DNA of 26,632 nucleotides from Gemmatimonadota bacterium (GTDB lineage Bacteria > Gemmatimonadota > Gemmatimonadetes > Gemmatimonadales > GWC2-71-9): NCBI GenBank assembly GCA_003220905.1, contig QHTS01000137.1:1-26632 (forward strand), in the 5' to 3' direction. The notes under the pieces were generated by a model. That model saw only the letters and a list, made by a program, of their open reading frames with translations, searched no databases and was not told the origin of the DNA. Positions within the stretch are counted from its first letter, which is position 1. Each line of letters opens with the position of its first letter. Positions 1 to 6,905 of the stretch are shown here, one piece after another. Position numbers and translations under genes: made by a program.

Positions 1-359
1 TCGACGTGCTCTACGCGGAGCTGGCCCGCCGCCTCGATTCCGCGTACGCGGGTGGACCGACCGGGGCGGCCCTCGAGCGGACGCGCGCGACGGTCTTCGC
101 GTGGGCCCGGGCCCAGCTCACGGGCCCGGTGGGGCAGTCCCTCGAGACGTACGACTGGCGCTGGTTCGCCCGGGCGCCGCTCAACAACGCAGTGGTGATC
201 GCCCAGCGCCTGTATCGCATGAATCTGAACCTGTTCGAGGAGGTCTACGTCCACTCGAACGCCGACCTGAAGGAAACGATCCGCGCGATTCAGGTCCGCG
301 TGTTCACGCAGCCGGGGCAGGATCCGTATGAGGCGTTGTATTCGAGGGGCGGGGGATGA
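1..359 (+). CDS. Predicted aminopeptidase (COG4324-like), C-terminal part, cut by window edge
   Basis: The frame is open to the left edge, so only about the last 119 residues are present. The visible part is largely helical, with Asn-Asn-Ala, a Leu-Tyr pair, a Leu-Phe-Glu stretch and a late Ala-Asp-Leu. As I remember the family, this is the order seen in the C-terminal region of the predicted aminopeptidases of COG4324 (Pfam Aminopep), where the metal-binding HExxH region lies further upstream. That region would be outside the window, so catalysis cannot be checked here. The gene ends at TGA just before a tandem-repeat arm at 371. It is convergent with the IVP-type ORF and gdhA. Assignment rests on the tail only; a different metallopeptidase-like or unknown protein is possible. 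Confidence 0.55.
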   Translation, partial: DVLYAELARRLDSAYAGGPTGAALERTRATVFAWARAQLTGPVGQSLETYDWRWFARAPLNNAVVIAQRLYRMNLNLFEEVYVHSNADLKETIRAIQVRVFTQPGQDPYEALYSRGGG

Positions 360-370
360 CTGACCAGGTA

Positions 371-404
371 GGACGGGCGGACGGGCGGACGGGCGGTCGG
401 ACGG
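371..404. repeat. Left arm of inverted tandem-octamer repeat (site A)
   Basis: Three exact copies of ACGGGCGG occupy 373-396, followed by a diverged copy TCGGACGG at 397-404. The reverse complement of the same unit forms the arm at 721-754. The two arms bracket the four-helix-bundle ORF at 425-643. Confidence 0.85.
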
Positions 405-424
405 ACCGTGAAGGCTGCGGTCAA

Positions 425-643
425 CTAGCCACAGGGCGCGGTACCTGCCTCGCTCGGCGGCTCAGCGCTGCCTCTCTTCGCCGAACCTTCAGCGATGTTC
501 GCTGCTGCCGAGAACGCCGCTCGGCGCATCTGTGAGGTCAAGCCGAAAAGTTCTTCTTTGGGGAAGGATCGCGTGGCTCGGTAAACCGCGAGGGCGAGTT
601 CGTGGCAGGCTTTCCAGGCTGTGAAGCGCTCGTAGGGCATCAT
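425..643 (-). pseudogene. Four-helix-bundle protein (IVP/S23 type), truncated or frameshifted
   Basis: The 72-residue product has the classic start of the four-helix-bundle/23S rRNA-intervening-sequence protein family: an aromatic and Trp near residue 10, a Phe-Pro-Lys-Glu-Glu turn near 28-32, Gly-Leu-Thr-Ser-Gln-Met-Arg-Arg-Ala near 34-42, then Ala-Asn-Ile-Ala-Glu-Gly near 48-53. Family members usually run to about 110-130 residues and continue with a Phe/Tyr-Leu-x-Ile-Ala type helix. Here the expected helix is lost after residue 61. A shifted frame reads Glu-Arg-Gly-Arg-Tyr-Arg-Ala-Leu, which may be its remnant, so a frameshift is likely. A weak promoter candidate on the minus strand reads TTGTCA (674-679) and TAAGCT (650-655), 18 bases apart. 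Function of the family is unknown. Confidence 0.7.
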
Positions 644-720
644 GGTCCAAGCTTACGCGCGCTGGTCGGGAAGTGACAACCAAACTATTCCCTGCGACAT
701 CATTCGGATGCGTTCTTTGT

Positions 721-754
721 CCGTCCGCCCGTCCACCTGTCCGCCCGTCCGCCC
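721..754. repeat. Right arm of inverted tandem-octamer repeat (site A)
   Basis: Units of CCGCCCGT, the reverse complement of the left-arm unit, lie at 725-732 and 741-748, with a variant CCACCTGT at 733-740 and partial copies at both ends. The arm reaches the first base of the gdhA stop codon. Confidence 0.85.
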
Positions 755-1989
755 TAATTCCCCCGCAGTCTCTCCGCTTCAGCCACCCGCTGCAGTGCGA
801 TCGCATAGGCCGCCGTGCGGAACGTCACGCCCTTCTGCTTCGCCAGATCGCGCACCCCGATGTAGGCTTTCGTGATGGTCGCGTGCAGCTCGCGATTCAC
901 CTGCTCGTGCGTCCAGCGGTACTGCTGGAGATTCTGCGCCCATTCGTAGTAGCTGACGGTCACGCCGCCGGCGTTCGCGAGGAAATCGGGGATCACGGGG
1001 ATGCCGCGCTCTTCGAGGATCAGGTCGGCCGTCGGCGTGGTGGGCTCGTTCGCACCTTCCACGACGACTCTGCAGTCGACGGTTCGCGCGTTGGCCTCCT
1101 TCGTGATGACGCCGCCGAGCGCGGCGGGGACGAGCCAGTCACAGGGGATGGTCCACAGCTGCTCGTTGCTGATCGCCGTGCCGGCGTTCCACTCCGACAC
1201 GGGTTTCCGGGCGGCGGCGTGGGCCAAGAGCCCGGGAATGTCGAGACCGCTTTCATTCACGACCCCGCCGGATACGTCGGAGACGGCGATGACCTTCGCG
1301 CCCGCCTCTGCTTGCAGCAGCCGCGCGAGGTGCCCCCCGACGTTCCCAAACCCTTGGATGACGACGCGGCTCCCTTTGAGCGGAATGCCGAAATCATTCG
1401 AATATTCCGTCATCACGTACATGACGCCCCGACCGGTGGCCTCCTCGCGCCCCAGCGAGCCGCCGAGCGAGATGGGCTTCCCGGTCACGGCCGCGGGCGT
1501 GTAGCCGTGACGGCTGGAGTACTCGTCGAGGATCCAGGCCATGACCTGCGCGTTGGTGGCGACGTCGGGAGCGGGGATGTCCCGGTAGGGGCCGAGCACG
1601 ATGGAGATGCGCTGCGTGAAGCGCCGGGTGAGACGTTCCAGCTCGAGCTTCGAGAGTCGCTTGGGATCTACCGCGACGCCCCCTTTCGCCCCGCCGAACG
1701 GGATTTCCATGAGCGCGGTCTTCCAGGTCATGATGGTCGCGAGCCCCAGCACCTCGTCGTGGTCCGCGTCGGGGTGGTAGCGGATGCCGCCCTTACAGGG
1801 GCCCCGAGCTCCGTTGTGCTGAATGCGATAGCCGGTGAACACCTCGATCCGCCCGTCGTCCATGCGCACCGGGACTTCGACCTGGACCTCGCGGAACGGC
1901 CGCATCAGGATGCGCCGCATGTAGTCATCGAGATTGATCAAGTTGGCGGCGCGCTCGAACTGGCTGTCGACGATCGATTTTCCCGTCAT
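754..1989 (-). CDS. gdhA: Glutamate dehydrogenase (Glu/Leu/Phe/Val family)
   Basis: Cytosolic enzyme that interconverts glutamate and 2-oxoglutarate plus ammonia using NAD(P). The 411-residue length is typical of the hexameric class. The substrate domain shows Gly-Pro-x-Lys-Gly-Gly-Ile-Arg at 63-70 (Lys66), Met-Thr-Trp-Lys at 87-90 and the catalytic Gly-Gly-Ala-Lys-Gly-Gly at 99-104 (Lys102), with Pro-Ala-Pro-Asp ending at Asp141. The nucleotide-binding domain follows with Thr-Gly-Arg-Gly near 184-187 and Gly-Phe-Gly-Asn-Val-Gly at 212-217. Cofactor preference cannot be read with confidence. ATG at 1989 is chosen because it gives the usual N-terminus; the frame stays open upstream into the TPR gene. 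No good Shine-Dalgarno is visible. A perfect 28-bp palindrome lies just upstream. Confidence 0.95.
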   Translation of the reverse strand: MTGKSIVDSQFERAANLINLDDYMRRILMRPFREVQVEVPVRMDDGRIEVFTGYRIQHNGARGPCKGGIRYHPDADHDEVLGLATIMTWKTALMEIPFGGAKGGVAVDPKRLSKLELERLTRRFTQRISIVLGPYRDIPAPDVATNAQVMAWILDEYSSRHGYTPAAVTGKPISLGGSLGREEATGRGVMYVMTEYSNDFGIPLKGSRVVIQGFGNVGGHLARLLQAEAGAKVIAVSDVSGGVVNESGLDIPGLLAHAAARKPVSEWNAGTAISNEQLWTIPCDWLVPAALGGVITKEANARTVDCRVVVEGANEPTTPTADLILEERGIPVIPDFLANAGGVTVSYYEWAQNLQQYRWTHEQVNRELHATITKAYIGVRDLAKQKGVTFRTAAYAIALQRVAEAERLRGN

Positions 1990-2018
1990 CGTGCGCGAGG
2001 TCAGGGGACCTCCTTCGT

Positions 2019-2046
2019 GTAGGGGCGCAGCATGCTGCGCCCCTAC
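2019..2046. repeat. Perfect 28-bp palindrome at TPR gene stop
   Basis: The half-site is GTAGGGGCGCAGCA and the second half is its exact reverse complement, with no spacer. It contains the TPR gene stop codon (2043-2045) and ends about 30 bases upstream of the gdhA start. It has no T-run, so a plain intrinsic terminator is not clear. Confidence 0.9.
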
Positions 2047-3167
2047 TCGCGGACGAGGCGGCGATTCGCCAGGCGGCCGGCCGGATGCTGCGCCTCGGAC
2101 AGCGCGTGGGCGACGTTCGCCTGGCGGGTCCGCCGCCCGGCGGCGTCGGCGAGCACCCCGATCACGTCGGCGCCCGAGGCGGCTGGCTCGGGGAGATGTT
2201 CGAGCACGAACACGAGGCCGGTCGCGTGCTCCGCCACAGCGGCGGTCAAGGTGGACCATGCCGTGTCCGCGGGCTGAGGGCGCTGGGCCACCACCAACGG
2301 GCAGGCGGCCGGATCGAACCCGGTGCGCGTGACGAGCGGTGCTCCCAGCGTGTCCGCCATGGTGCGCCACACGGGTAGGGCGGGTCCGAGCGCGACGATC
2401 TGACCGAACCGCCATCCGGAATCCCGCGCCAGGTCGAGGAAGGCGGCGGCGAGACTTGCATCATCGGGCACCGCCGTGGCGTCGTCCGAGGCGAGCACCA
2501 CGGTGCCGGTCTCGGCGAACCAGCGCTCGGCGGGGGTCAGTCCGTCCGGCCGGCGCGGGGCGTAGAACGCGTAGCGCCGGGTGGCGGCGATCTCGCGCTC
2601 CGCCGCGACGCGCTGCTCCGCGTGTTCGGCCGCTTGCGCGGCCCCCTCGTAGGCGACTTCCGCGGCCTGATAGCGCCCGGCGTCCCGCAGAATCCGTCCG
2701 CGCAGCCGCAACGTCTCGGTGTGGGGCTCGAGGCCGAACGCCCGGTCGAGCGCGAGCAGGGCGCGGTTGCGGTCGCCCAGGCGGAACGCGGCGTAGCCGA
2801 GCTCGTGCCACACGAGCGCGAGGTCGGGATCGAACTCGAGCGCCTGCTCCAGCGTGGCGAGGGCGTCGCGATAGCGCGTGAGCTCGATGAGCGCCGCGCC
2901 CTTGAGGGCCAGCGAGAACGCGGAATCGCCGAACTGCGCTCGTGCACCCTCGGCAAGCCGCAACGCGTCCTCGGCCCGCCCCTGACTGCGCAGCAGCTCG
3001 AAGCACTCCGCCCAGCCGGGTTTCAGGTCGGGATGCTCCGCCAGCAGGTCGCGGTAGGCCTTCTCGGCGTCGGCGACGCGCCCTTCGCGGACCAGATAGC
3101 GGGCGCGAGCCATCGCGCGCTCGCTCGGCGCGTCCGGGAACAACTCGTACGACGCGGTCGTCCGCAT
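2043..3167 (-). CDS. Tetratricopeptide-repeat protein with unknown C-terminal domain
   Basis: The 374-residue product has helical repeats of about 34 residues from roughly residue 15 to 200, with typical TPR spacing of Gly, Ala and Pro (for example the Ala-Leu-x-x-Leu-Glu-x-Ala-Leu-Glu-x-Asp-Pro unit near 105-115). No signal peptide is apparent, so a cytosolic scaffold is likely. The C-terminal 170 residues form an alternating strand/helix region starting with Thr-Val-Val-Leu-Ala-Ser-Asp-Asp, which I do not recognise. The gene is divergent from the M20 peptidase and followed by gdhA after the palindrome. TATATT lies only 6 bases before the ATG, consistent with leaderless transcription. Partner and role cannot be inferred. 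Confidence 0.8.
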   Translation of the reverse strand: MRTTASYELFPDAPSERAMARARYLVREGRVADAEKAYRDLLAEHPDLKPGWAECFELLRSQGRAEDALRLAEGARAQFGDSAFSLALKGAALIELTRYRDALATLEQALEFDPDLALVWHELGYAAFRLGDRNRALLALDRAFGLEPHTETLRLRGRILRDAGRYQAAEVAYEGAAQAAEHAEQRVAAEREIAATRRYAFYAPRRPDGLTPAERWFAETGTVVLASDDATAVPDDASLAAAFLDLARDSGWRFGQIVALGPALPVWRTMADTLGAPLVTRTGFDPAACPLVVAQRPQPADTAWSTLTAAVAEHATGLVFVLEHLPEPAASGADVIGVLADAAGRRTRQANVAHALSEAQHPAGRLANRRLVRE

Positions 3168-3173
3168 GGCGCG

Positions 3174-3179
3174 AATATA
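3174..3179 (-). promoter_or_regulatory. Candidate -10 box, TPR gene (leaderless spacing)
   Basis: TATATT on the minus strand ends 6 bases before the ATG at 3167. No -35 hexamer is recognisable. If used, transcription would start at or next to the start codon. Confidence 0.4.
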
Positions 3180-3213
3180 GCCGCTCTCCGGTCGCTGGCT
3201 AGGCGCGGGTCCC

Positions 3214-3243
3214 TGGACGTCCGGCGGTTTCGTCGTCTAGATT
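3214..3243 (+). promoter_or_regulatory. Candidate promoter for the M20 peptidase gene
   Basis: TGGACG at 3214-3219 and TAGATT at 3238-3243 are 18 bases apart, each matching 4 of 6 consensus bases. The -10 ends 9 bases before the ATG at 3253, which again implies a leaderless or nearly leaderless message. Confidence 0.35.
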
Positions 3244-3252
3244 CTTCGCGCC

Positions 3253-4602
3253 ATGGACGCGATGGACACCGACCGCCTGCTGCGAGAGCTCACCGACTTT
3301 CTGCGCATCCCATCCGTCTCGACGAGCGCGTCGCACAACGCCGACTGCCGGGCGGCCGCGGAGTGGGTCGCCGGCGAGCTGCGTCGGCTCGGCTGTCGCG
3401 AGGTACAGTTCCTGGCGAGCGGCACGCACCCGGTGGTGTGGGGCGTCGGGCCCGAGGTGCCTGGCGCACCGACGCTGCTCGTCTACGGCCACTACGACGT
3501 GCAACCTCCCGAGCCACTCGACGAGTGGACCACTCCGCCGTTCGAGCCGACGGTGCGGGACGGCAAGCTGTTCGCGCGCGGTGCCGCGGACGACAAGGGC
3601 CAGGTGTTCTGCCTGCTCAAGGCGATCGAGGGGCGGGGCGGCCGACCACCGGTGAATTTCCGCTTCCTCATCGAGGGGGAGGAGGAGTACGGTAGCCGCG
3701 TGTTGTTTGAGCTCTTGCGCCGCGAGCCCGAGCGCACGCGAGCCGACGCCGTGCTCATCGCCGACATGGCCTACATCGCACCGCGCTGGCCCGCGGTCTA
3801 CACGACGCTGCGTGGGCTGTGCTATGCGGAGATCAGCGTGCGTACGGCGAAGTCGGACCTGCACTCGGGCGAGTTCGGTGGCGCGGCGCCCAACGCGCAC
3901 GAAGAGCTCGCCCGCCTGCTCGGTCGACTGAAGACGCCCGACGGCAAGGTTCACGTCCCGGGCCTGTATGCGTCGGTCAAGCGTCCTTCCAAAGTCGAGC
4001 TCGCTACCTGGAAGCGCCTCCCTTTCCGGGAAGGCGAGTTCTTGAAGCACCGCGTCCAGGCGAAGGCGCTCACGGGGCTAAAGGCCTACTCCGTGCTCGA
4101 GCGCCTCTGGGCCCTCCCGACCTTCGAGATCCACGGGATCACCGGGGGCTTCACGGGGGACGGCGCCAAGACGGTGATCCCGGCGGAAGCCACGGCGAAA
4201 GTGAGTCTGCGCCTCGTGCCCGACCAGAAGCTCAAGACGGTGGAGCGCCAGCTCGTGGCGGCGGTCCGGCGGTTCGCGCCCAGGCACGTCCAGGCGAGCG
4301 TGACGTTCTTGCACGGTGCGGACCCGGCCACGGTGAAGGTGACGCACCGGGCGTTCCAGCTGCTCGATCAGGCGTTCCGCGAGGTGGTGGGGCGGGGGAC
4401 CGTGCCCGCACGGGCCGGCGGCTCGATCCCGGTGGTCCCCGCGCTCGGGAAGGGCGGCGCCCCGGTCATCCTCACCGGGATCGGCCTCCCCGACGACCGG
4501 CTGCACGCGCCGAACGAGAAGCTCGACCTGAAGCAGTTGTGGGACGGCATCCGGGTGTTCGGCCGGTTTTACGAGCTGCTGGGCAGCATGGGAGTGGGCT
4601 AG
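3253..4602 (+). CDS. M20 family metallopeptidase (dipeptidase/deacylase)
   Basis: Zinc hydrolase of the M20 (ArgE/DapE/CNDP) group that cleaves small peptides or N-acylated amino acids. The 449-residue length fits. Metal and catalytic residues can be placed: Tyr-Gly-His-Tyr-Asp gives His80 and the catalytic-site Asp82; Ala-Ala-Asp-Asp-Lys-Gly gives bridging Asp113; Glu-Glu-Glu-Tyr-Gly-Ser gives Glu144 (general base) and Glu145; Asp171 is the next ligand; and Leu-His-Ala-Pro-Asn-Glu gives His418 near the C-terminus. The dimerisation domain lies between about 190 and 310. No signal peptide, so cytosolic. The gene stands alone on the plus strand between a divergent TPR gene and a convergent TPR gene. 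Substrate is not predictable from the sequence. Confidence 0.93.
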   Translation: MDAMDTDRLLRELTDFLRIPSVSTSASHNADCRAAAEWVAGELRRLGCREVQFLASGTHPVVWGVGPEVPGAPTLLVYGHYDVQPPEPLDEWTTPPFEPTVRDGKLFARGAADDKGQVFCLLKAIEGRGGRPPVNFRFLIEGEEEYGSRVLFELLRREPERTRADAVLIADMAYIAPRWPAVYTTLRGLCYAEISVRTAKSDLHSGEFGGAAPNAHEELARLLGRLKTPDGKVHVPGLYASVKRPSKVELATWKRLPFREGEFLKHRVQAKALTGLKAYSVLERLWALPTFEIHGITGGFTGDGAKTVIPAEATAKVSLRLVPDQKLKTVERQLVAAVRRFAPRHVQASVTFLHGADPATVKVTHRAFQLLDQAFREVVGRGTVPARAGGSIPVVPALGKGGAPVILTGIGLPDDRLHAPNEKLDLKQLWDGIRVFGRFYELLGSMGVG

Positions 4603-4618
4603 CGGCGGAGCACTTGGC

Positions 4619-6232
4619 CTAGAAGCGGGAGGCCGTGAGCGTCACATCCGTCCCGGCCCAAGCGCGTGCAAAGCGGGCGTCCACGTCCGCCGCCTCGGCG
4701 CTCTTCCCCTGCGCGCGCAGCGCCTGTGCCAGCCCGAACAGCGACCAGCCGTTTTCCGGGAACCGCTTGAGGTCCTCGCGATACAGCCGCTCGGCCTCCA
4801 CCGCGCGGCCCCCCCGGAGCAGTACCGCCGCCAGCGAGTGGCGGATCGGGTAATACCAGTCGGGCGGCTCGGTGTAGAGCTGGTCATCCTCGATCTTCAT
4901 CGCCTCGCGGAAATGCGCAATGCCCTCCTCGAGCGCACCGCGCCGTGCCGCGATCTCGCCCAAGAGCGCGTGCGTCGCGATCTGTAAATTCGTGCCCGGC
5001 GTCGTCCACCCGGCAGCGGCGTAACCTCGCGTCCCGCTTATGGCGATCCGCTTCAGCGTGTCGAGCGCCGCCTGCGCTTCCGCGAACCGGCGGGTCGCCG
5101 CCAGCGCAACGCCGCGCGCGTACTGGACCATGCCCCGCGAGTACGCGAGGTCCACGGGTGGCAGCGGCATGGCGAGCAGCTCGTCCCAGCGGCCGAACGT
5201 CACGAGGGTCAGGTAGGTGTAGTGCAGATACGGCTCGAGGAACGGCACCTGCTTCGCGACCCTTGCGGGAGTCGTCGCCGCAGTCCGCTTCGCGGCCGCG
5301 ATGGCCAGCGCGCTCTTGCCGGCGAGCGTCGCGGCGAACGCCAGGAAATGGTGGTTGTGCGGGTAGTAGGCGAGCGGATACAAGCCTTGCGGCTTCTGCC
5401 CCTCGATGAAGGCCTCATCGGCGTGGACTGCGTGCTCGTTGGCCGCGATGGCGTCGGCGTAGCGTCCCACCCGGATGTATATGTGGGCCGGCATGTGGAC
5501 GAGATGCCCGGCGCCGGGCATGAGGGCCGCGAGCCGCTCGGCACACGGCACGGCCTTCTCCGGCGCCACGGCCTCGACCGCGTGGATGTAGTAGTGGCAT
5601 GCACCGGGATGGCGCGGGTCGGACTGCAGCACGCGCTCGAGCTGAGCCACGATCTCGCGGGTCCCGGGATAGGGCTCGCCCGTCTTCTTGTTCCAGTAGT
5701 TCCACGGACGCTTATCCATCAGCGCCTCGGCGTACAGCGTCGCGGCGTCGAGGTCGTCGGGATACCGCCTCACGACCTCGCCCATGCTCGCCGCATAGGC
5801 CGAGTCGAGCGCCGCGCGATCGCCGGGCGGGATCGGGGGGACCGCGTACCGGTGCGCGAGCGCAGCGATGTAGGCCCGCTCCCGGGGGCTCGCGCCACGC
5901 TGGCGCGCGAGGGCCTGCACGAGGGCCTTGTATGCCGCAATCCCCGCGGCCGAGTCCATGCCGGCGTTGACGTGCGGGCCGTACGCGTAGGCTACGCCCC
6001 AGTAGCACATGGCGCAGTTCGGATCCAGCTGCGCGGCATGGTTGAAGGAGCGGATGGCCTCGCCGTGGTTGAAGCCGTACAGCAATCGCATGCCCTGGTC
6101 GAAGTAGCGCTGGGCCAGGGATACCGGCGTCGTGATCGGGACGTGATAGTCGCCGAGGTCGGTGTAGATGGGGACCGTGTCACGGGGCCCGGCCACCGCC
6201 GCCAGGATCACCAGCAGGGGATGTAGGTGCAT
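4619..6232 (-). CDS. Exported tetratricopeptide-repeat protein
   Basis: 537 residues with a hydrophobic N-terminus (about residues 3-15) ending near Ala-Gly-Pro, read as a signal peptide. Several TPR-like units follow, for example near 40-75 (ending in Leu-Asp-Pro-Asn-Cys) and around 235-275, where a His-Met-Pro-Ala-His-Ile-Tyr segment stands out. Two last repeats near 440-520 end in Asn-Gly-Trp-Ser-Leu-Phe-Gly-Leu-Ala. This resembles large periplasmic TPR proteins of unknown role found in several didermic phyla. It follows the molybdopterin oxidoreductase gene by 9 bases that contain a good GGAGG ribosome site, so it is the last gene of the lipA-pdh run. It is convergent with the M20 gene, 16 bases away. 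Confidence 0.75.
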   Translation of the reverse strand: MHLHPLLVILAAVAGPRDTVPIYTDLGDYHVPITTPVSLAQRYFDQGMRLLYGFNHGEAIRSFNHAAQLDPNCAMCYWGVAYAYGPHVNAGMDSAAGIAAYKALVQALARQRGASPRERAYIAALAHRYAVPPIPPGDRAALDSAYAASMGEVVRRYPDDLDAATLYAEALMDKRPWNYWNKKTGEPYPGTREIVAQLERVLQSDPRHPGACHYYIHAVEAVAPEKAVPCAERLAALMPGAGHLVHMPAHIYIRVGRYADAIAANEHAVHADEAFIEGQKPQGLYPLAYYPHNHHFLAFAATLAGKSALAIAAAKRTAATTPARVAKQVPFLEPYLHYTYLTLVTFGRWDELLAMPLPPVDLAYSRGMVQYARGVALAATRRFAEAQAALDTLKRIAISGTRGYAAAGWTTPGTNLQIATHALLGEIAARRGALEEGIAHFREAMKIEDDQLYTEPPDWYYPIRHSLAAVLLRGGRAVEAERLYREDLKRFPENGWSLFGLAQALRAQGKSAEAADVDARFARAWAGTDVTLTASRF

Positions 6233-6241
6233 GGACCTCCG

Positions 6242-6859
6242 CTAGACGCGCTTCTTGCTGAGACTCCGCAATCGGTTGATATCGTGTTGCGTGAGCCCCC
6301 GTCCCCCATACCGCTCTTCCCTCCACGGATCGCCCCGCATGTGGTAGCCGTTCTGCTCCCAGAAGCCGGGCACGTCTTGGTCGACCAGCGTGAACCCTCG
6401 TACCCACTTGGCGCTCTTCCAGAAATACAAGTGCGGCACCAGCAGTCGGGCGGGCCCGCCGTGCTCGGGCGTGAGCCACTCACCGTTCCACCGGAACGCG
6501 ACCAGGTTGTCCGGGCGATCCAGATCCGTGAGCGGCAGGTTGGTCGTGAAGCCCTGCTCGGCGCTGACGAGGCAGTACTGTGCGTCGGGCTTCACCCCCG
6601 CGCGTCCCAGCAGGAGCGGTACGGCCACGCCCTCGAACGTGTTGTCGAGCCGGCTCCAGCGCGTGACGCAGTGGATGTCACAGCGCACCGACTTCCGCGA
6701 CAGCTCGAGCAGCTCGTCGTAGGCAAGCGTGAACGGGCGGTCCACCAGCCCGGAGACGTCGAAGGTCCAGGTGCTTGTGTCGACCTTTGGGACGTCACCG
6801 TAGTGGAGCACCGGCCATTTGGTGGTCAGCACCTGGCCGGGTGGTAAACGACTAGTCAT
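6242..6859 (-). CDS. Sulfite oxidase-like molybdopterin-dependent oxidoreductase
   Basis: A 205-residue protein that is essentially only the Mo-binding fold of the sulfite oxidase superfamily (COG2041, YedY/YuiH type). The candidate molybdenum-ligand cysteine is Cys64 in Cys-Val-Thr-Arg-Trp-Ser; the Arg-Trp-Ser context and the later Glu-His-Gly-Gly-Pro-Ala-Arg-Leu near 155-162 are typical. There is no Tat signal and no heme or dimerisation domain, so a cytosolic enzyme with an unknown reductant or oxidant is expected. ATG at 6859 is preferred; an in-frame TTG at 6874 would add five residues. It lies 46 bases after lipB and 9 bases before the exported TPR gene. Its link to pyruvate dehydrogenase is not obvious and may reflect position only. 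Confidence 0.88.
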   Translation of the reverse strand: MTSRLPPGQVLTTKWPVLHYGDVPKVDTSTWTFDVSGLVDRPFTLAYDELLELSRKSVRCDIHCVTRWSRLDNTFEGVAVPLLLGRAGVKPDAQYCLVSAEQGFTTNLPLTDLDRPDNLVAFRWNGEWLTPEHGGPARLLVPHLYFWKSAKWVRGFTLVDQDVPGFWEQNGYHMRGDPWREERYGGRGLTQHDINRLRSLSKKRV

Positions 6860-6905
6860 GACATCGTCGAGCAAAGGCGTCGCGCGAATACGTCGCGCAG
6901 AATCG

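Larger units (their letters stand above)
371..754. mobile_element. Candidate small element: octamer inverted repeats enclosing an IVP-type ORF
   Basis: A 384-bp stretch is bounded by inverted arms made of the same 8-bp unit and contains a decayed four-helix-bundle (23S rRNA intervening-sequence type) ORF on the minus strand. The interior looks less GC-rich than the flanks. The right arm runs into the stop codon of gdhA (754-756) and the left arm begins 11 bases after the stop of the upstream aminopeptidase gene. There is no transposase and I see no clear target duplication, so calling it mobile is inference from structure and from similar arm pairs elsewhere in the window. Confidence 0.4.

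Noticed and set aside
371..404. Tandem repeats as a CRISPR array
   Set aside because: Units are 8 bp and contiguous, without spacers, and no cas gene is present.
673..2022. 449-codon open frame antisense to gdhA
   Set aside because: Shadow frame of glutamate dehydrogenase, starting within the repeat element.
4616..4634. Hairpin GGCCT/AGGCC at the convergent end of the M20 and TPR genes
   Set aside because: Only 5 bp of stem with a 9-base loop and no T-run; too weak to call a terminator.
5222..6226. 334-codon open frame antisense to the exported TPR gene
   Set aside because: Composition and lack of any domain fit a shadow frame; the TPR frame has clear repeats and a ribosome site.
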